A stretch of 64,000 nt of DNA, taken from Roseiarcus sp963794655. Lineage in GTDB: Bacteria; Pseudomonadota; Alphaproteobacteria; Rhizobiales; Beijerinckiaceae. The notes below the pieces were generated by a model that saw only the letters and a program-made list of their open reading frames with translations, was not told the origin of the DNA and ran no database searches. The position numbers and the translations under genes were made by a program. Location: the NCBI GenBank assembly GCA_963794655.1, contig CAWCEV010000006.1, positions 2,542,001 to 2,606,000 of the forward strand. Reading direction: 5' to 3'. This document shows positions 53,156-63,900 of the stretch, in pieces. Positions within the stretch are counted from its first letter, which is position 1; each line of letters opens with the position of its first letter.

Positions 53156-54826
53156 ATGGCCTCTGCCAGCACAATACTTTCTCTCCCCGACCAGAGCACC
53201 GCACGCCTGCCAAAGCGCAACTACCTCAACGCCGAACAGGGCATTCTGAGCTGGTTGACAACGCAGGATCATAAGCGAATCGCGATCCTCTACCTGGTCT
53301 CCATCACTCTGATGTTTTTCTTCGGAGGGGCTTTCGCGGCTGCGATCCGCCTGGAGTTGTTGACGCCGCAGCCGGAACTGGTGGCTTCCGATACTTACAA
53401 CAAGCTTTTCTCGATGCATGGCATCATCATGATTTTTCTCTTCCTGGTGCCTTCGGTGCCGGCCACCCTGGGAAACTTTCTAATCCCGATCATGATTGGC
53501 GCGAAGGATCTTGCATTTCCCAGGCTAAACCTGCTGAGTTGGTATCTGTACGTGATCGGTGCGCTGATGACCCTGACGGCGCTGCTCTTAGGCGGAGTGG
53601 ATACGGGTTGGACCTTCACCACGCCGTTGTCGACCCACTACCTGAACACTCACGTGATCACCGCCGCAACTTCCATCTTCATCGCAGGGTTCGCATCGAT
53701 CTTTACCGGGCTGAATTTCATCGTAACCATTCATCGCATGCGAGCGCCCGGCATGACATGGTTCCGGCTGCCACTGTTCGTCTGGTCGAATTACGCTGCC
53801 TCGATCCTGATGGTGCTAGGGACGCCGGTGCTGGCCATCTCGCTGGTGCTTATCGCGCTGGAACGCATCGTTGGCATTGGTGTTTTCGACCCCACCAAGG
53901 GCGGAGACCCGCTGTTGTTCCAGCATCTCTTCTGGTTCTACTCGCACCCCGCTGTGTACATCATGATTCTGCCCGGTATGGGGGTCATCTCGGAAGTGAT
54001 TTCAACCTTCAGCCGCAAGCGGGTGTTCGGGTATACGGCGGTTGCGTTCAGTTCCGTCGCAATCGCCGTGTTCGGGTTCTTCGTCTGGGAACATCACATG
54101 TTCATCATGGGCGTTTCTGACTACTCTGCGCTTATCTTCTCCATGCTGACCATGTTGGTGGCTGTTCCTTCCTCCATCAAGATATTCAATTGGGCTTTCA
54201 CCCTGCAGAAGGGATCGATTACCTTCGAAACGCCGATGCTATACGCCTTTGGTTTCATGGGGCTGTTCACCATCGGGGGTTTGACTGGGGTGTTCCTCGG
54301 TTCACTGGGAATGGACATCCATCTGACCGAGACGTACTTCATCGTGGCGCACTTCCACTTCGTCATGGTTGGAGGTATGTTGATGGCATTCCTGGCGGGG
54401 ATGCACTTCTGGTGGCCGAAGATGACCGGGCGGATGTATCCGGAGTCGCTCTCAAAGCTGGCGGCAGTGACCACCTTTATCGGTTTCAACCTGACATTCA
54501 TGCCGCAGTTTGTACTTGGCTATCTTGGAATGCCACGGCGTTATCATGGTTACCCGCCGGAGTTCCAGGTGTTGAATGTGCTCTCGACCGCAGGAGCCAC
54601 AGTGCTCGGTATCGGTTACATGCTTCCCCTGCTCTACTTTGGCTGGTCGTTGAAGTATGGCGCCATCGCGGGGAACAATCCGTGGCAGGCGACGGGCCTG
54701 GAGTGGCAAATCCAATCGCCTCCACTCACCGAGAACTTCCTGGAAACGCCCGTCATGGATCATGAAGCCTATGACTATGAATGGCTGGCCGCCAAGATGA
54801 AAAGCGAAGAGGGAGCGTTAGTGTGA
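53156..54826 (+). CDS. ctaD: Haem-copper oxidase subunit I, A2 type
   Basis: A 556-residue, 12-helix protein. H88 (FSMHGIIMIF) and H401 (HFHFVMVGG) fit the low-spin haem ligands, H399 the high-spin ligand, and H264 (FYSHPAVY), H313 and H314 (WEHHMF) the copper B site. The motif YSHPAVY, in place of the glutamate-containing HPEVY of A1 oxidases, marks subtype A2, in which YS substitutes for the glutamate of the D-channel. The C-terminus ends in EEGALV. Subunits II and III are absent from the window, so it is either an orphan or part of a scattered operon. A copy of its 3' end is found at 58312. Confidence 0.93.
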   Translation: MASASTILSLPDQSTARLPKRNYLNAEQGILSWLTTQDHKRIAILYLVSITLMFFFGGAFAAAIRLELLTPQPELVASDTYNKLFSMHGIIMIFLFLVPSVPATLGNFLIPIMIGAKDLAFPRLNLLSWYLYVIGALMTLTALLLGGVDTGWTFTTPLSTHYLNTHVITAATSIFIAGFASIFTGLNFIVTIHRMRAPGMTWFRLPLFVWSNYAASILMVLGTPVLAISLVLIALERIVGIGVFDPTKGGDPLLFQHLFWFYSHPAVYIMILPGMGVISEVISTFSRKRVFGYTAVAFSSVAIAVFGFFVWEHHMFIMGVSDYSALIFSMLTMLVAVPSSIKIFNWAFTLQKGSITFETPMLYAFGFMGLFTIGGLTGVFLGSLGMDIHLTETYFIVAHFHFVMVGGMLMAFLAGMHFWWPKMTGRMYPESLSKLAAVTTFIGFNLTFMPQFVLGYLGMPRRYHGYPPEFQVLNVLSTAGATVLGIGYMLPLLYFGWSLKYGAIAGNNPWQATGLEWQIQSPPLTENFLETPVMDHEAYDYEWLAAKMKSEEGALV

Positions 54827-55003
54827 CTGTCCCCCCCGGGTTCCCGCAAGCAGTTAGATGAGCCCTGTCTTTTTCAAAGAACGGCGGCGGCGCGGGAAGG
54901 TGATACATCCTGCGATGAAGCTGACACCACCGCCGGATGACTGTGCAGCAGCCTTTTGTACCTAAGGGAGTGGAATTCATCGGAAATTAAATTGCATTAG
55001 TGC

Positions 55004-55432
55004 ATGTTCGAGATTCTTATTGCGTTAAGAGGTTCGTCTCGAGACATGTTGCCCGCAGTCAACCATCGGCGCTATCTGTACCCTTCGAGCATTTGTTTGT
55101 TCGCGCTTGGGTGCGCCGTTTTTTGGTGGGGACTCCAATACAAGCTATCGCTGTATCACTCAAATTCAGCCAATGCCTCCACGACATCGGTCGCCAAGCT
55201 TTTGTCGGAAAAGGAACGGCCGAAAACTGCCAGGATCACGAATGAGCACCGTCCCCCAAGGGGCGGACGTTCCAGTTCCGGATCGCAATCCTTCTGCGCT
55301 TTGGCGCGGCAAAAGCCTGCTGCAGTGCAGTACATTGTCCCTTTTACCTTCGCTGCCGTATCAAAGAGTCTGTACGTTCCCGCTCTCGCCTTTTTTTTCT
55401 TTCGACCTCCTCCTTTTCTCATGCTGTTCTAA
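55004..55432 (+). CDS. Small membrane protein, paralogue of 58647-59039
   Basis: A 142-residue protein with one early hydrophobic helix (SSICLFALGCAVFWWGLQYK); the motif WGLQYKLSLY, then AKLLSEKERP, also occurs in the protein at 58647. The C-terminal half, rich in Pro, Phe and basic residues, is less similar. An alternative start is the ATG at 55046. It lies between ctaD and the TonB-dependent receptor in the same direction. I know of comparable small proteins beside TonB receptors in Acidobacteria, but not their role. Confidence 0.6.
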   Translation: MFEILIALRGSSRDMLPAVNHRRYLYPSSICLFALGCAVFWWGLQYKLSLYHSNSANASTTSVAKLLSEKERPKTARITNEHRPPRGGRSSSGSQSFCALARQKPAAVQYIVPFTFAAVSKSLYVPALAFFFFRPPPFLMLF

Positions 55433-55579
55433 AGCGTTTTTGCAACTGAGAGGATCCACCTAAAAAGGTAGCAATACCTTCGGGGATAGTTCCGCCTTTT
55501 CGTGGTCATACGCCCGAAAGCCGCTGCTTTCTCCCCTCTCTTCCCGCGATCACCAAAACTTTGAAAAGGAAACAACATC

Positions 55580-58252
55580 ATGCGTAAGTGGATGGTCGGC
55601 GCCTGCGCGGCGCTGTTCGGTTGCTGTGTTTCGTTTGCTGCGAGCACGCAGGTTGAGGGAAAGGTGGCGGACGCCAGCGGAGCTAGTATTGCTAACGCGG
55701 CGGTTTCTATGAGGGATTTAACAACCAACCAGGTGATCCACACCACCACAAGCGCAGACGGGCAGTTTGTTTTCAAGAATGTGCCCCCCGATCCACAGAT
55801 CCTCACGATCGAAAAGTCCGGATTCGAGTCATTCACTCAGCGGCTTTCGCCCAGGACACAGGCACCCACTCGTATCGAAGCCACGCTGAACGTGGCCACA
55901 TTGTCAGACAGCGTAATCGTTCGCGGCACAGTTAACCCCGAGGCTAAGCCTGTGCCCTCGCGCGACGACGTCATGGTGACGCCCGGAACGGTTCGGGTGC
56001 TCGACCGGAAGCAGTTGGATGCCGGAGGGCCGGTGGCCGGTGGGGCGCAGATGATTCAATCCACCCCGGGAGCGAACGTGATCGGCTATGGAGCGACCGG
56101 CGGAACGAAATATACGGTTATGCTCAACGGAATCCAGCAAGGTTGGGCAGGGGAGGCGACGAGTTTCACGGCGCCGGGTTCGCTGGGCATCACGTTTGAT
56201 GGCATTCCGGTCGTCGACCCGGCAACCGGTTTATGGCAATCCGCGACCATGCCGCAGAACCTGGTCATGCAGAATTTGCAGGTTACTTACGGGCCGGGCG
56301 CGCCGTTGGATCGGTGGTACACCAACGTCGGAGGACAAGTGGAGTTCACGCCTGTGCAACCAACCCAGGAAGCCCATGCCAGCGTCGACCTCACCCAGGG
56401 CCCCTACGGTCAGCAGAACTTCGCATTCGTGGGAAACACGGGTATGTTCCACGGGTGGTCCACTGTGCTGGGCGGCGGGCTGGGCCGGGGTGACGATTTC
56501 CGACAGGGTCCTGACGGCTTCGGCAATCACAGCCAGAATGGATCGGTGTTGGGCAAGACCGTCAAGACTACTTCGGCCGGAAGCTTCGCATTTGGCCTCT
56601 TTTACGCCAAGGCCGGCGGCTATCGCCCCACCGTGATTCCAACCACGGACGTGGGGCTAGTGGAGCCGGCCAGCGGCACACATTTCAGCCAGCCGACCAG
56701 CGGATACTATAGTGTGCTGCCGTATGACGCCTATAACAAGTACGACACGAACGAAATGTTCCTGGGCTATGGGCGTGAAAGGCTTTTCCTGGGTAATATG
56801 ACCACGCTAGAGAATTCGACGTGGTACACGCATATTCGACGTTTTCACCGGCGCACCGCCGATGCTCTCAGCCAGGGCGCTCAGGTCGATGAGTGGAACA
56901 ACCCGCACAGCAACATCTTTGGCGATGAAATCGGGATGTCTCAGGTCCTCCCGTTCAATACCATCAATTTCGGCGGCTACCTCCTTCATGAGGTCTATAA
57001 CGCGCGTAACAATTTCTACAATCCCGAGTATGGAGGAAGTGGGTCAGGCGCTGTGATCGGGGCGGGCGGAAAGTTCCGCTCGGGATACTTCCAGCAGGAC
57101 GACGTGGCGTTTTATGCTCAGGACGATATTCACCCCATCCCGCAAATTCACATAACTCCCGGACTGCGCGTCGTAGGCTTCTCCGCCAGTTACAGCGACC
57201 AGGCGCAGAGGGACTTTACCTTTGCCCCGGGAGTGGTCTATTCCACTCACTGCGCGTTGTACCCCGTCAATTCCGATCCTTACAACAATCTTCTGGGGCC
57301 CCCCACGGTTGCCCCCGACGGCAGCACTACCAAAGACCAGGGGTCGCTCTGCGCAGCGCATGAAAGCCGCTCCGCCGTCGAACCGTCGATCGACGCCGCG
57401 GTGATGCCGTATTCATGGCTAACGATCTACGGCGGCTACGAAGAAACCTACCGCTCACCTGCACTCGGCGGCGGTGGCGGAATGTTCCAGAGCGTTGACC
57501 CGGCCTACTACACGCTGGCAAAAGGCGCTTACAGTCAGGGTGGCGTTAAGGTTCATTTCGTGAATGCGCCAGTACTCGGGAATTTCATTACAGGGGTAAA
57601 TTACTACCATCTCAATTACACAAATCAGGAGATCGACTTCGAGACAGCCACTGGCCTGGAAGTCTCCGGCGGCGGCAACTCCACCTATCACGGCGTAAAC
57701 TGGTTTTTTGACGCCGATCCCCGCAACAATATTCATCTGTTCCTGAACTTCTCCGGGGAATCGGCTAATTTTTCGACCTATATACTGGGTGGCCCGAGCC
57801 TCGCCGAGTGCACCGCGCAGGGACTCTCGTGTACTTCCTATAACAACCTCCCCGTGTCTTACGTCCCTAATTACACCTTGAATACGGGGATCTATTACGG
57901 TATTCAGCACAACAACCATGTGTTCCTCGAGCCGCGCCTCTGGCTGGAGAGCACCGGCTCGCAGCACCTCTGGTCGAACAACACCGGCGCTCCGACGACG
58001 CAGACCATGCCGTCCTACACGACGGCGAATCTTGCCGTCAGTGCTCCTTTCACGTTTGAAAAACAATCCTTCAACCTGAAGCTCGATGTGCTGAATGTCG
58101 CCAATTCGGCGTACAACGAATGGGAGTACATCTCCAGCGGCGGCTATTTTGCGTCCCTGGTGCCGGCAGGAACCACGCCTCCGAGTGGGTACATCAACGC
58201 ATATCCCGGGGCGCCACGCATGATCTACGGCACGATCAGCTATGTCTTCTGA
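55580..58252 (+). CDS. TonB-dependent receptor with carboxypeptidase-regulatory-like N-terminus
   Basis: An 890-residue outer-membrane protein. Residues 1-22 form a signal peptide. Residues ~23-110 form a carboxypeptidase-regulatory-like domain (VEGKVADASGASIANAAVSM and GQFVFKNVPP). Then comes the plug (VRVLDRKQLDAGGPVAGGAQ, TPGANVIGYGATGGTKYTVM) and a beta-barrel with repeated aromatic-ending strands, closing with IYGTISYVF. Such receptors import carbohydrates, metal complexes or other ligands powered by TonB. No specific ligand can be named. It starts 147 bp after the small membrane protein, and lies between full-length ctaD and its duplicated tail. Confidence 0.88.
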   Translation: MRKWMVGACAALFGCCVSFAASTQVEGKVADASGASIANAAVSMRDLTTNQVIHTTTSADGQFVFKNVPPDPQILTIEKSGFESFTQRLSPRTQAPTRIEATLNVATLSDSVIVRGTVNPEAKPVPSRDDVMVTPGTVRVLDRKQLDAGGPVAGGAQMIQSTPGANVIGYGATGGTKYTVMLNGIQQGWAGEATSFTAPGSLGITFDGIPVVDPATGLWQSATMPQNLVMQNLQVTYGPGAPLDRWYTNVGGQVEFTPVQPTQEAHASVDLTQGPYGQQNFAFVGNTGMFHGWSTVLGGGLGRGDDFRQGPDGFGNHSQNGSVLGKTVKTTSAGSFAFGLFYAKAGGYRPTVIPTTDVGLVEPASGTHFSQPTSGYYSVLPYDAYNKYDTNEMFLGYGRERLFLGNMTTLENSTWYTHIRRFHRRTADALSQGAQVDEWNNPHSNIFGDEIGMSQVLPFNTINFGGYLLHEVYNARNNFYNPEYGGSGSGAVIGAGGKFRSGYFQQDDVAFYAQDDIHPIPQIHITPGLRVVGFSASYSDQAQRDFTFAPGVVYSTHCALYPVNSDPYNNLLGPPTVAPDGSTTKDQGSLCAAHESRSAVEPSIDAAVMPYSWLTIYGGYEETYRSPALGGGGGMFQSVDPAYYTLAKGAYSQGGVKVHFVNAPVLGNFITGVNYYHLNYTNQEIDFETATGLEVSGGGNSTYHGVNWFFDADPRNNIHLFLNFSGESANFSTYILGGPSLAECTAQGLSCTSYNNLPVSYVPNYTLNTGIYYGIQHNNHVFLEPRLWLESTGSQHLWSNNTGAPTTQTMPSYTTANLAVSAPFTFEKQSFNLKLDVLNVANSAYNEWEYISSGGYFASLVPAGTTPPSGYINAYPGAPRMIYGTISYVF

Positions 58253-58311
58253 TCGTGGTGACTGTTGCCCGGAGCGACGCGCCCCCGCTCCGGTGTACCC
58301 ATGGAAAGAGC

Positions 58312-58440
58312 CTGGAGTGGCAAATCCAATCGCCTCCACTCACCGAGAACTTCCTGGAAACGCCCGTCATGGATCATGAAACCTATGACGATGAATAGCT
58401 GGCCGCCAAGATGAAAAGAGAGGAGGCCAGTTTCGTCTGA
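58312..58440 (+). pseudogene. Duplicated 3' end of ctaD
   Basis: From CTGGAGTGGCAAATCCAATC to the codons for GCCAAGATGAAAAG it matches 54699-54826 nearly base for base, over about 125 bp. Differences include a TGG-to-TAG change inside the copy (ATGAATAGCTGG) and a divergent end. No upstream ctaD sequence precedes it. It is a relic of a tandem duplication, or of an insertion between two ctaD copies, and is followed, like the original, by a small membrane protein gene. Confidence 0.88.
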
Positions 58441-58646
58441 TTCTTCGAGGATTCAGCCGTTCGGTGATTCAGCTCGGCGAACTAACCTGTTCGCTAGTCC
58501 TCAAAGCGAGGCTCTCTGACGCTTTAAATCTGATGGATATCTTATTCGGGATCCAACTTAGAGCCGGCAGATTGCATCTGGTATATTGGTTGTGTTGATT
58601 CATCCGGTATTTTCAGGATGAATTCTGGCAAGCGTTAGGAGAGCAA

Positions 58647-59039
58647 GTGTTGCTGCTGCTGCGAAAATCGTTTCAGAAGGGCCAAAGCGCTTTCCTGCTT
58701 GCTTTAGGCCTCCTGATGCTCTCTGCGGCTGTCTTTGGCTGGGGGCTGCAATACAAGCTGTCCCTTTATCAGGGGAAGGGTTCGATCTCGCACCAAATCC
58801 CTGAAGCTAAGCTTCTTTCTCAAAAGGAACGCCCAGTACTAGGGCAAATAGTTAGCGTTAAGACCACCCGGGAACCCGCTCTAGCCCTGCTCCCAATCTT
58901 TCTAATGGTAACCGTGACCTCTGGATTGTTCCGGGCGGCGGCGCGCTATATCCGAACTGGTAGCGTAGAACGATCCCGGTTTCCTGTGCCCTCCTGTCTT
59001 CAAGCAATATTCCTTCGTCCGCCCCCTGCCCTGCTCTAA
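58647..59039 (+). CDS. Small membrane protein, paralogue of 55004-55432
   Basis: A 130-residue protein from GTG 58647, preceded by AGGAGAGC at 6 nt. N-terminal helix SAFLLALGLLMLSAAVFGWG leads to GLQYKLSLYQGKGS, then AKLLSQKERPVLGQIVS, shared with its paralogue at 55004. A second hydrophobic segment, ALALLPIFLMVTVTSGLF, follows at about residues 77-95. It follows the duplicated ctaD tail just as the other follows ctaD, so both parts were copied together. Function unknown. Confidence 0.65.
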   Translation: MLLLLRKSFQKGQSAFLLALGLLMLSAAVFGWGLQYKLSLYQGKGSISHQIPEAKLLSQKERPVLGQIVSVKTTREPALALLPIFLMVTVTSGLFRAAARYIRTGSVERSRFPVPSCLQAIFLRPPPALL

Positions 59040-59179
59040 AACCGATCTCAAAAACGACGAGGTAGATTTTCCGCGACCAGCTTTGGTTTTCGGGCGCGGG
59101 AGCCTTGTACGCGCTGCCGCCGATTTGGGGTTGGCGAATCGATTTGAGTCTGTTCCGACAAACAGGTGCGTGGAAAAAA

Positions 59180-59674
59180 ATGCAAAAGCGTCTCCTCTTA
59201 GAGATTGCTGGCTGCGTAGTCCTCGAATTGCCCGCATGGGTCGTCTTCCATCATGCAAACGGCAAGGTCGAGACCGCTCCAGAATCAACCGCAGCACGTG
59301 CGCCGGTGGTGACTCCGGGTTCGATATCTCCTGTGCTGGTCGGCCTTCATGTTCCCCGATTCGTCCACCCCGCTAAGGTTGACATCGGCGACCGGGTGCG
59401 ACCGGGCCAGACACTGCAAGTACCTCGATATGCAGCACGGGAGGCAGAACTGGTTGCCCAAGTCTCGCGCAGCAAGGGTGAGCCGCCGAATGGTCGCGTC
59501 CCATACTGGCTTGACTGCGTCCTTTCTCAGCCTTCCTCCAAACCTCACCTGATGTCGCCCATTGCGGCAAGACCGAGTCATCCGGCTGGTTCTACCTCGC
59601 CGGCTACAGCATGGAGTGTATTCAGCCGGGGAGTGTATTCTCCCCAGCTGACATCGCCGATTATAAATCTATGA
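59180..59674 (+). pseudogene. Possible decayed efflux adaptor fragment
   Basis: A frame starting MQKRLLLEIAGCVVLELPAW has a signal-like start and then VDIGDRVRPGQTLQVPRYAA, close to the lipoyl-type motif of membrane-fusion adaptors (compare VDIGDRVHQGQLLAVLEVPE in the intact gene downstream). The rest, rich in Pro and Ser, resembles no adaptor. I infer a truncated or frame-shifted relative of the 59692 gene; it could equally be chance similarity. Confidence 0.35.
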
Positions 59675-59691
59675 ATAGGTGCGTTCGAAAC

Positions 59692-60942
59692 ATGCGAAAG
59701 CAACTCTCCTTGATGCTCACGGCAGGCTTGATGCTGGCTGCCCTTACTGCCATCGTTGCTTGCAATTCCAACGACAAGAGCGCGGAAGCGAATGCCGCAG
59801 AAGTTCCGTCGGCGACCGTCGCCGCCGTGACACGGGGAAATATTGTCCATACTTTGAACCTCGCCGGCCAATTCCAGCCCTACCAGGTGGTCGACGTTCA
59901 CGCCAAAGTGTCGGGCTACATCCGGCACATCTATGTAGATATTGGGGACAGGGTCCACCAGGGCCAGCTCCTGGCAGTGCTGGAGGTACCTGAACTGAGC
60001 GCGCAGCTGAAGGGCACGGTTGCCGAAGCCGCAAGCCGCAAGGACGATATCACGCGGGCAGAACATGAAGTAACTCGAGCTCAGTCCGTACACAATTCGC
60101 TACATGCAGATTACGGAAGGTTGAAGCAGGCATCAGCGGTTCAGCCAGGGTTAATCGCGGAACAAGAGTTGGATGATGCTCAATCGAAGGACCTGGCTGC
60201 AGAGGCGCAAGTGGATGCGGCCAAAGCGGCACTTTCTGCAGCTAAGCAAAACTTTGCCGTGGCCGGCGCCGACAACGAGCGGGTGAGCGCACTCGCGGAC
60301 TACACGCGGGTTACTGCGCCCCTTAGCGGCGTAATCATCTGGCGTTATGCGGATACCGGAGCCCTGATTCAAGCCGGCACGGCTTCCGACGTTCAGTCTC
60401 TGCCCGTAGTCAAGCTTTCGCAAAGCGACCTTTTGCGGCTGCGTTTGCCAGTTCCTGAAGATGCGGTTGAGGACATTCACGTAGGAGCCGAGGTACAGGT
60501 GCACGTGGATGCGGTCAATCGCTCTTTTGTGGGCAAAATCGTCCGTTTTACGCGCGACGTCAGCCTGGCGACACGAACAATGGAAACGGAAATCGATGTC
60601 GAGAACAAGAATTTGTCGCTGACCCCTGGCATGTATGCCAACACCACGCTCGAATTACAGCGGCGTGACAATGTGCTGACCATTCCGGTCCAGGCAGTGT
60701 TGCACAACGGCAACCAGGCGTCGGTGCTGGTGGTGGACGGACAGAACCATGTTGAGCCGCGCAATGTGATTGTCGGTTTGCAGGGATCGAGGCTGGTTGA
60801 GGTCACGAGCGGGTTAAAGGAGGGGGAGCGGGTAATCGCCGGCGGACAGTCGAAGTATCAGGCAGGCGAGACAGTGAAGCCAATCCTGGAACATCTGCCG
60901 GCCAATGACGCGAATGCTGAGCAATCGGAAAGCGATCAGTAG
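59692..60942 (+). CDS. RND/HlyD-type efflux adaptor lipoprotein
   Basis: A 416-residue membrane-fusion protein. MRKQLSLMLTAGLMLAALTA leads to the lipobox IVAC (C24). Then come a barrel-sandwich half (VVDVHAKVSGYIRHIYVDIG), a long alpha hairpin (residues ~90-180, Ala/Gln-rich), the second half (TRVTAPLSGVIIWRYADTGA) and a beta-barrel/membrane-proximal end (MYANTTLELQRRDNVLTIPV). It would join an RND pump to an outer-membrane channel. It is followed, 2 bp after its stop, by the RND gene. Start chosen at the lipoprotein signal. An in-frame ATG at 59671 is an alternative. Confidence 0.9.
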   Translation: MRKQLSLMLTAGLMLAALTAIVACNSNDKSAEANAAEVPSATVAAVTRGNIVHTLNLAGQFQPYQVVDVHAKVSGYIRHIYVDIGDRVHQGQLLAVLEVPELSAQLKGTVAEAASRKDDITRAEHEVTRAQSVHNSLHADYGRLKQASAVQPGLIAEQELDDAQSKDLAAEAQVDAAKAALSAAKQNFAVAGADNERVSALADYTRVTAPLSGVIIWRYADTGALIQAGTASDVQSLPVVKLSQSDLLRLRLPVPEDAVEDIHVGAEVQVHVDAVNRSFVGKIVRFTRDVSLATRTMETEIDVENKNLSLTPGMYANTTLELQRRDNVLTIPVQAVLHNGNQASVLVVDGQNHVEPRNVIVGLQGSRLVEVTSGLKEGERVIAGGQSKYQAGETVKPILEHLPANDANAEQSESDQ

Positions 60943-60944
60943 CA

Positions 60945-63900
60945 ATGCCCAAGTTTGCTCTCGATTATCCGTACTTCATCATCATGGCGTGTTTGGTGAT
61001 CCTGCTGGTAGGGGTCACCAACATCGCCGGGATGCCGGTCGACCTGTTTCCAAAGATTGAAATTCCGGTGGTGGTGGTGGCGACGTTCTATTCGGGCATG
61101 CCTCCAGCGCAAATCGAAGCCGATATCACCGACACGTTTGAGCGCTTCTTCACCCTGGGCAGCAATATCGACCACACGGAATCCCGATCTCTGACCGGCG
61201 TGAGTCTTAATCAAGATTTATTTCAAGCCGGGAACCAACCCGAATGCAGCGTTAAGTAATATCGCCAACCTGGCTATGGCCGATCTGCGGCGATTGCCGC
61301 CCGGGACCTTGCCTCCTGTAGTGCTGGGCATGGACGCCTCCAGCCAACCAGTATGCCTGGTGACCTTGAAGGGCGCGGGGCTTAACGAAACAGACCTTAA
61401 GGATTTGGCACAGTTTCAGGTACGAAACCAGATCGCAAACGTGCCCGGAGCCTCGGTTCCCCAGCCCTTTGGCGGACGCTATCGCCAGATCATGGTCTAT
61501 GTTGATCCGCTCAAGCTCGAAGCCCACAACATGAGCCTGATGGATGTGGTCACGGCGGTCAACGATTCCAATCTCATTTTGCCGGCCGGCGACGTGCGCA
61601 TCGGAACCAAGGACTACAACATCTATGCCAATAGCCAGGTGCCAAATGTCGCCGCGCTCAACCGGCTACCCTTGAAGTCTGTGGGTAACGCCTCGGTGCT
61701 GGTGGGCGACATCGGCAAGGCGGAGGATTCAGGAACGATCCAGACCAACATCGTCCGCATCGATGGGCAGCAGTCTGTCTATATCCCGGTGCTGAAGCAG
61801 GGCGGGGACAGCAACACCATCACCATCGTCAACGGGATGAAGGCCGCGATCAAGAACCTGGTCGATATCCCGTCCCAGCTCAAGACCGCCGTCGTGTTTG
61901 ACCAATCGCTTTTCGTCAAATCCGCCATCTGGAACCTGGCGAACGAGGGTGGCATCGGCCTGGTCCTGACGGCGCTGATGATCCTGCTCTTCCTGGGAAG
62001 CGTTCGCGCTACCTTCGCCGTGTTGCTATCCATTCCTCTCTCTGCGCTGGCAGCCTTCCTCTGCATTCGCGTGGGTGGCGGCTCCATCAACACCATGGTG
62101 CTGGCTGGCCTGGCGCTGGCATTTTCCCGCTTAATCGATAACTCGGTGGTAGTGCTGGAGAACATCTTTCGCCACCTGGAGATGGGCGAACCGCCGGCAA
62201 TGGCGGCGGAGACCGGCGGCGAAGAAGTGCAACTCGCGGTGCTGGCCGCTACTTTTACTACGGCAATCGTATTCTTCCCGGTGGCGCTGTTGTACGGTGT
62301 CAGCCGATACCTGTTTACCGCGTTAGCCCTTACCGTCGTCTTCTCCCTCTTTGCCTCCTACATCGTGGCCATGACCGTGGTTCCTTTGTACTGTGCACGC
62401 TTCATCAAGCGCGCCCGACGCTGAGCAAGAAAGCCATGCGTCAGGCCGGGTGGAACACAAAAGCGATCCATTTTCCAGACGCGTTGTGCTCGCTTTCAAC
62501 GCCTGGTTCCAGAGAATGCTGGAGCGGTACGTTGTGGTGGTCAATCGATCCATCCTTCGTCCGGTGGCGACTGCGCTCGGCATTCTCGGCGCCGTCCTAC
62601 TCAGCTTTGCGCTTTTTCCCCTGCTTGGGCCGTTCCTATTTCCCGCGCACAGATCCGGGACAATTCGTCATCAACATCAAGTGTCCGAGTGGAACGCGGA
62701 TTGAAGCTAAGCAATCAATACGTAGCCCGGGTCGAGCAAGAGATACGCAGAACCGTTGCCCCCAAAGACCTGGGCATGATCGTCTCCAACATCGGAATTA
62801 CGCCCGACCTTTCGGCAATCTATACCAGTAACTCCGCCATGGACACGGCTTTTGTGCAGGTCAGCCTCAAAGAGGGTCATAAGGTAGGAAGCTACGAGTA
62901 CATGGAGCGCCTGCGCCGGAGGCTTGCCGCGGATTTGCCGGAATTGACCACTTACTTCCAGACTGGCGGTCTGGTGGATTCAGTCATCAACCAGGGTCTA
63001 CCCGCGCCCATCGACATTCAGATCAGCGGTAATGACATGGAGCAGTCCTTTGCCATCGCGCAGCAGATCGCGACCGGGGCGAAGAAACTCAAGAACGTAA
63101 GCGACGTATTAATTCCCCAGGACCTGCGCTACCCTGGCCTCGAGCTCAACATCGACCGGGAGCGCGCCAGCCTCATCGGCCTTTCCCCGAAGGAAATTGT
63201 CGATAACGTCATCACCGCACTGACCTCGAACGGCATGATCGCGCCCAGCTACTGGATCGATCCCAATACCGGCAACAATTACATGCTCACGGTGCAGTAC
63301 TTCGACCAGAAACTCGCCCACATGAGCATGGAAGACTTCAAGCAGATTCCACTCCGCGCTAATAATGGGAAAGAGTACACGCCATTGCAATCGGTTGCCG
63401 AAATCAAAGAAATCAACACTCCAACCGAGGTGGATCACTATCAAATCCGGCGCGTCATCGACGTCTACGTCATGCCATCGAAGGAAGCCTGCAGGGCGTA
63501 AGCCGCGACGTCAACCAACTGATCGCCAGCAGTCAAGAAGCCGACAGAATGTCCGCATTGTCGTGCGCGGGACCGTGGTGAGCATGAACGAGTCATTCAA
63601 GAGGTTCGCAATCGGGTCTGGTGCTGTCGATCATACTGGTGTATCTCATCCTGATGGCGCAGTTCGCTTCGTTTGTTGACCCGTTCATCATTCTTATGGC
63701 AATCCCACCCGGACTGTCGGGTGTTCTGATCATTCTGCTGTTGACCCACAGCACGCTCAACATCATGTCGTTGATGGGGGTGATCATGATGACGGGCATC
63801 GTGGTCTCCAACAGCATTCTGATCGTGGAGTTTGCCGGTCATCTGCACACGGAAGGGCTGCCTCTTGCGGAAGCCGTGGTGCAATCCTGCAAGATCCGCT

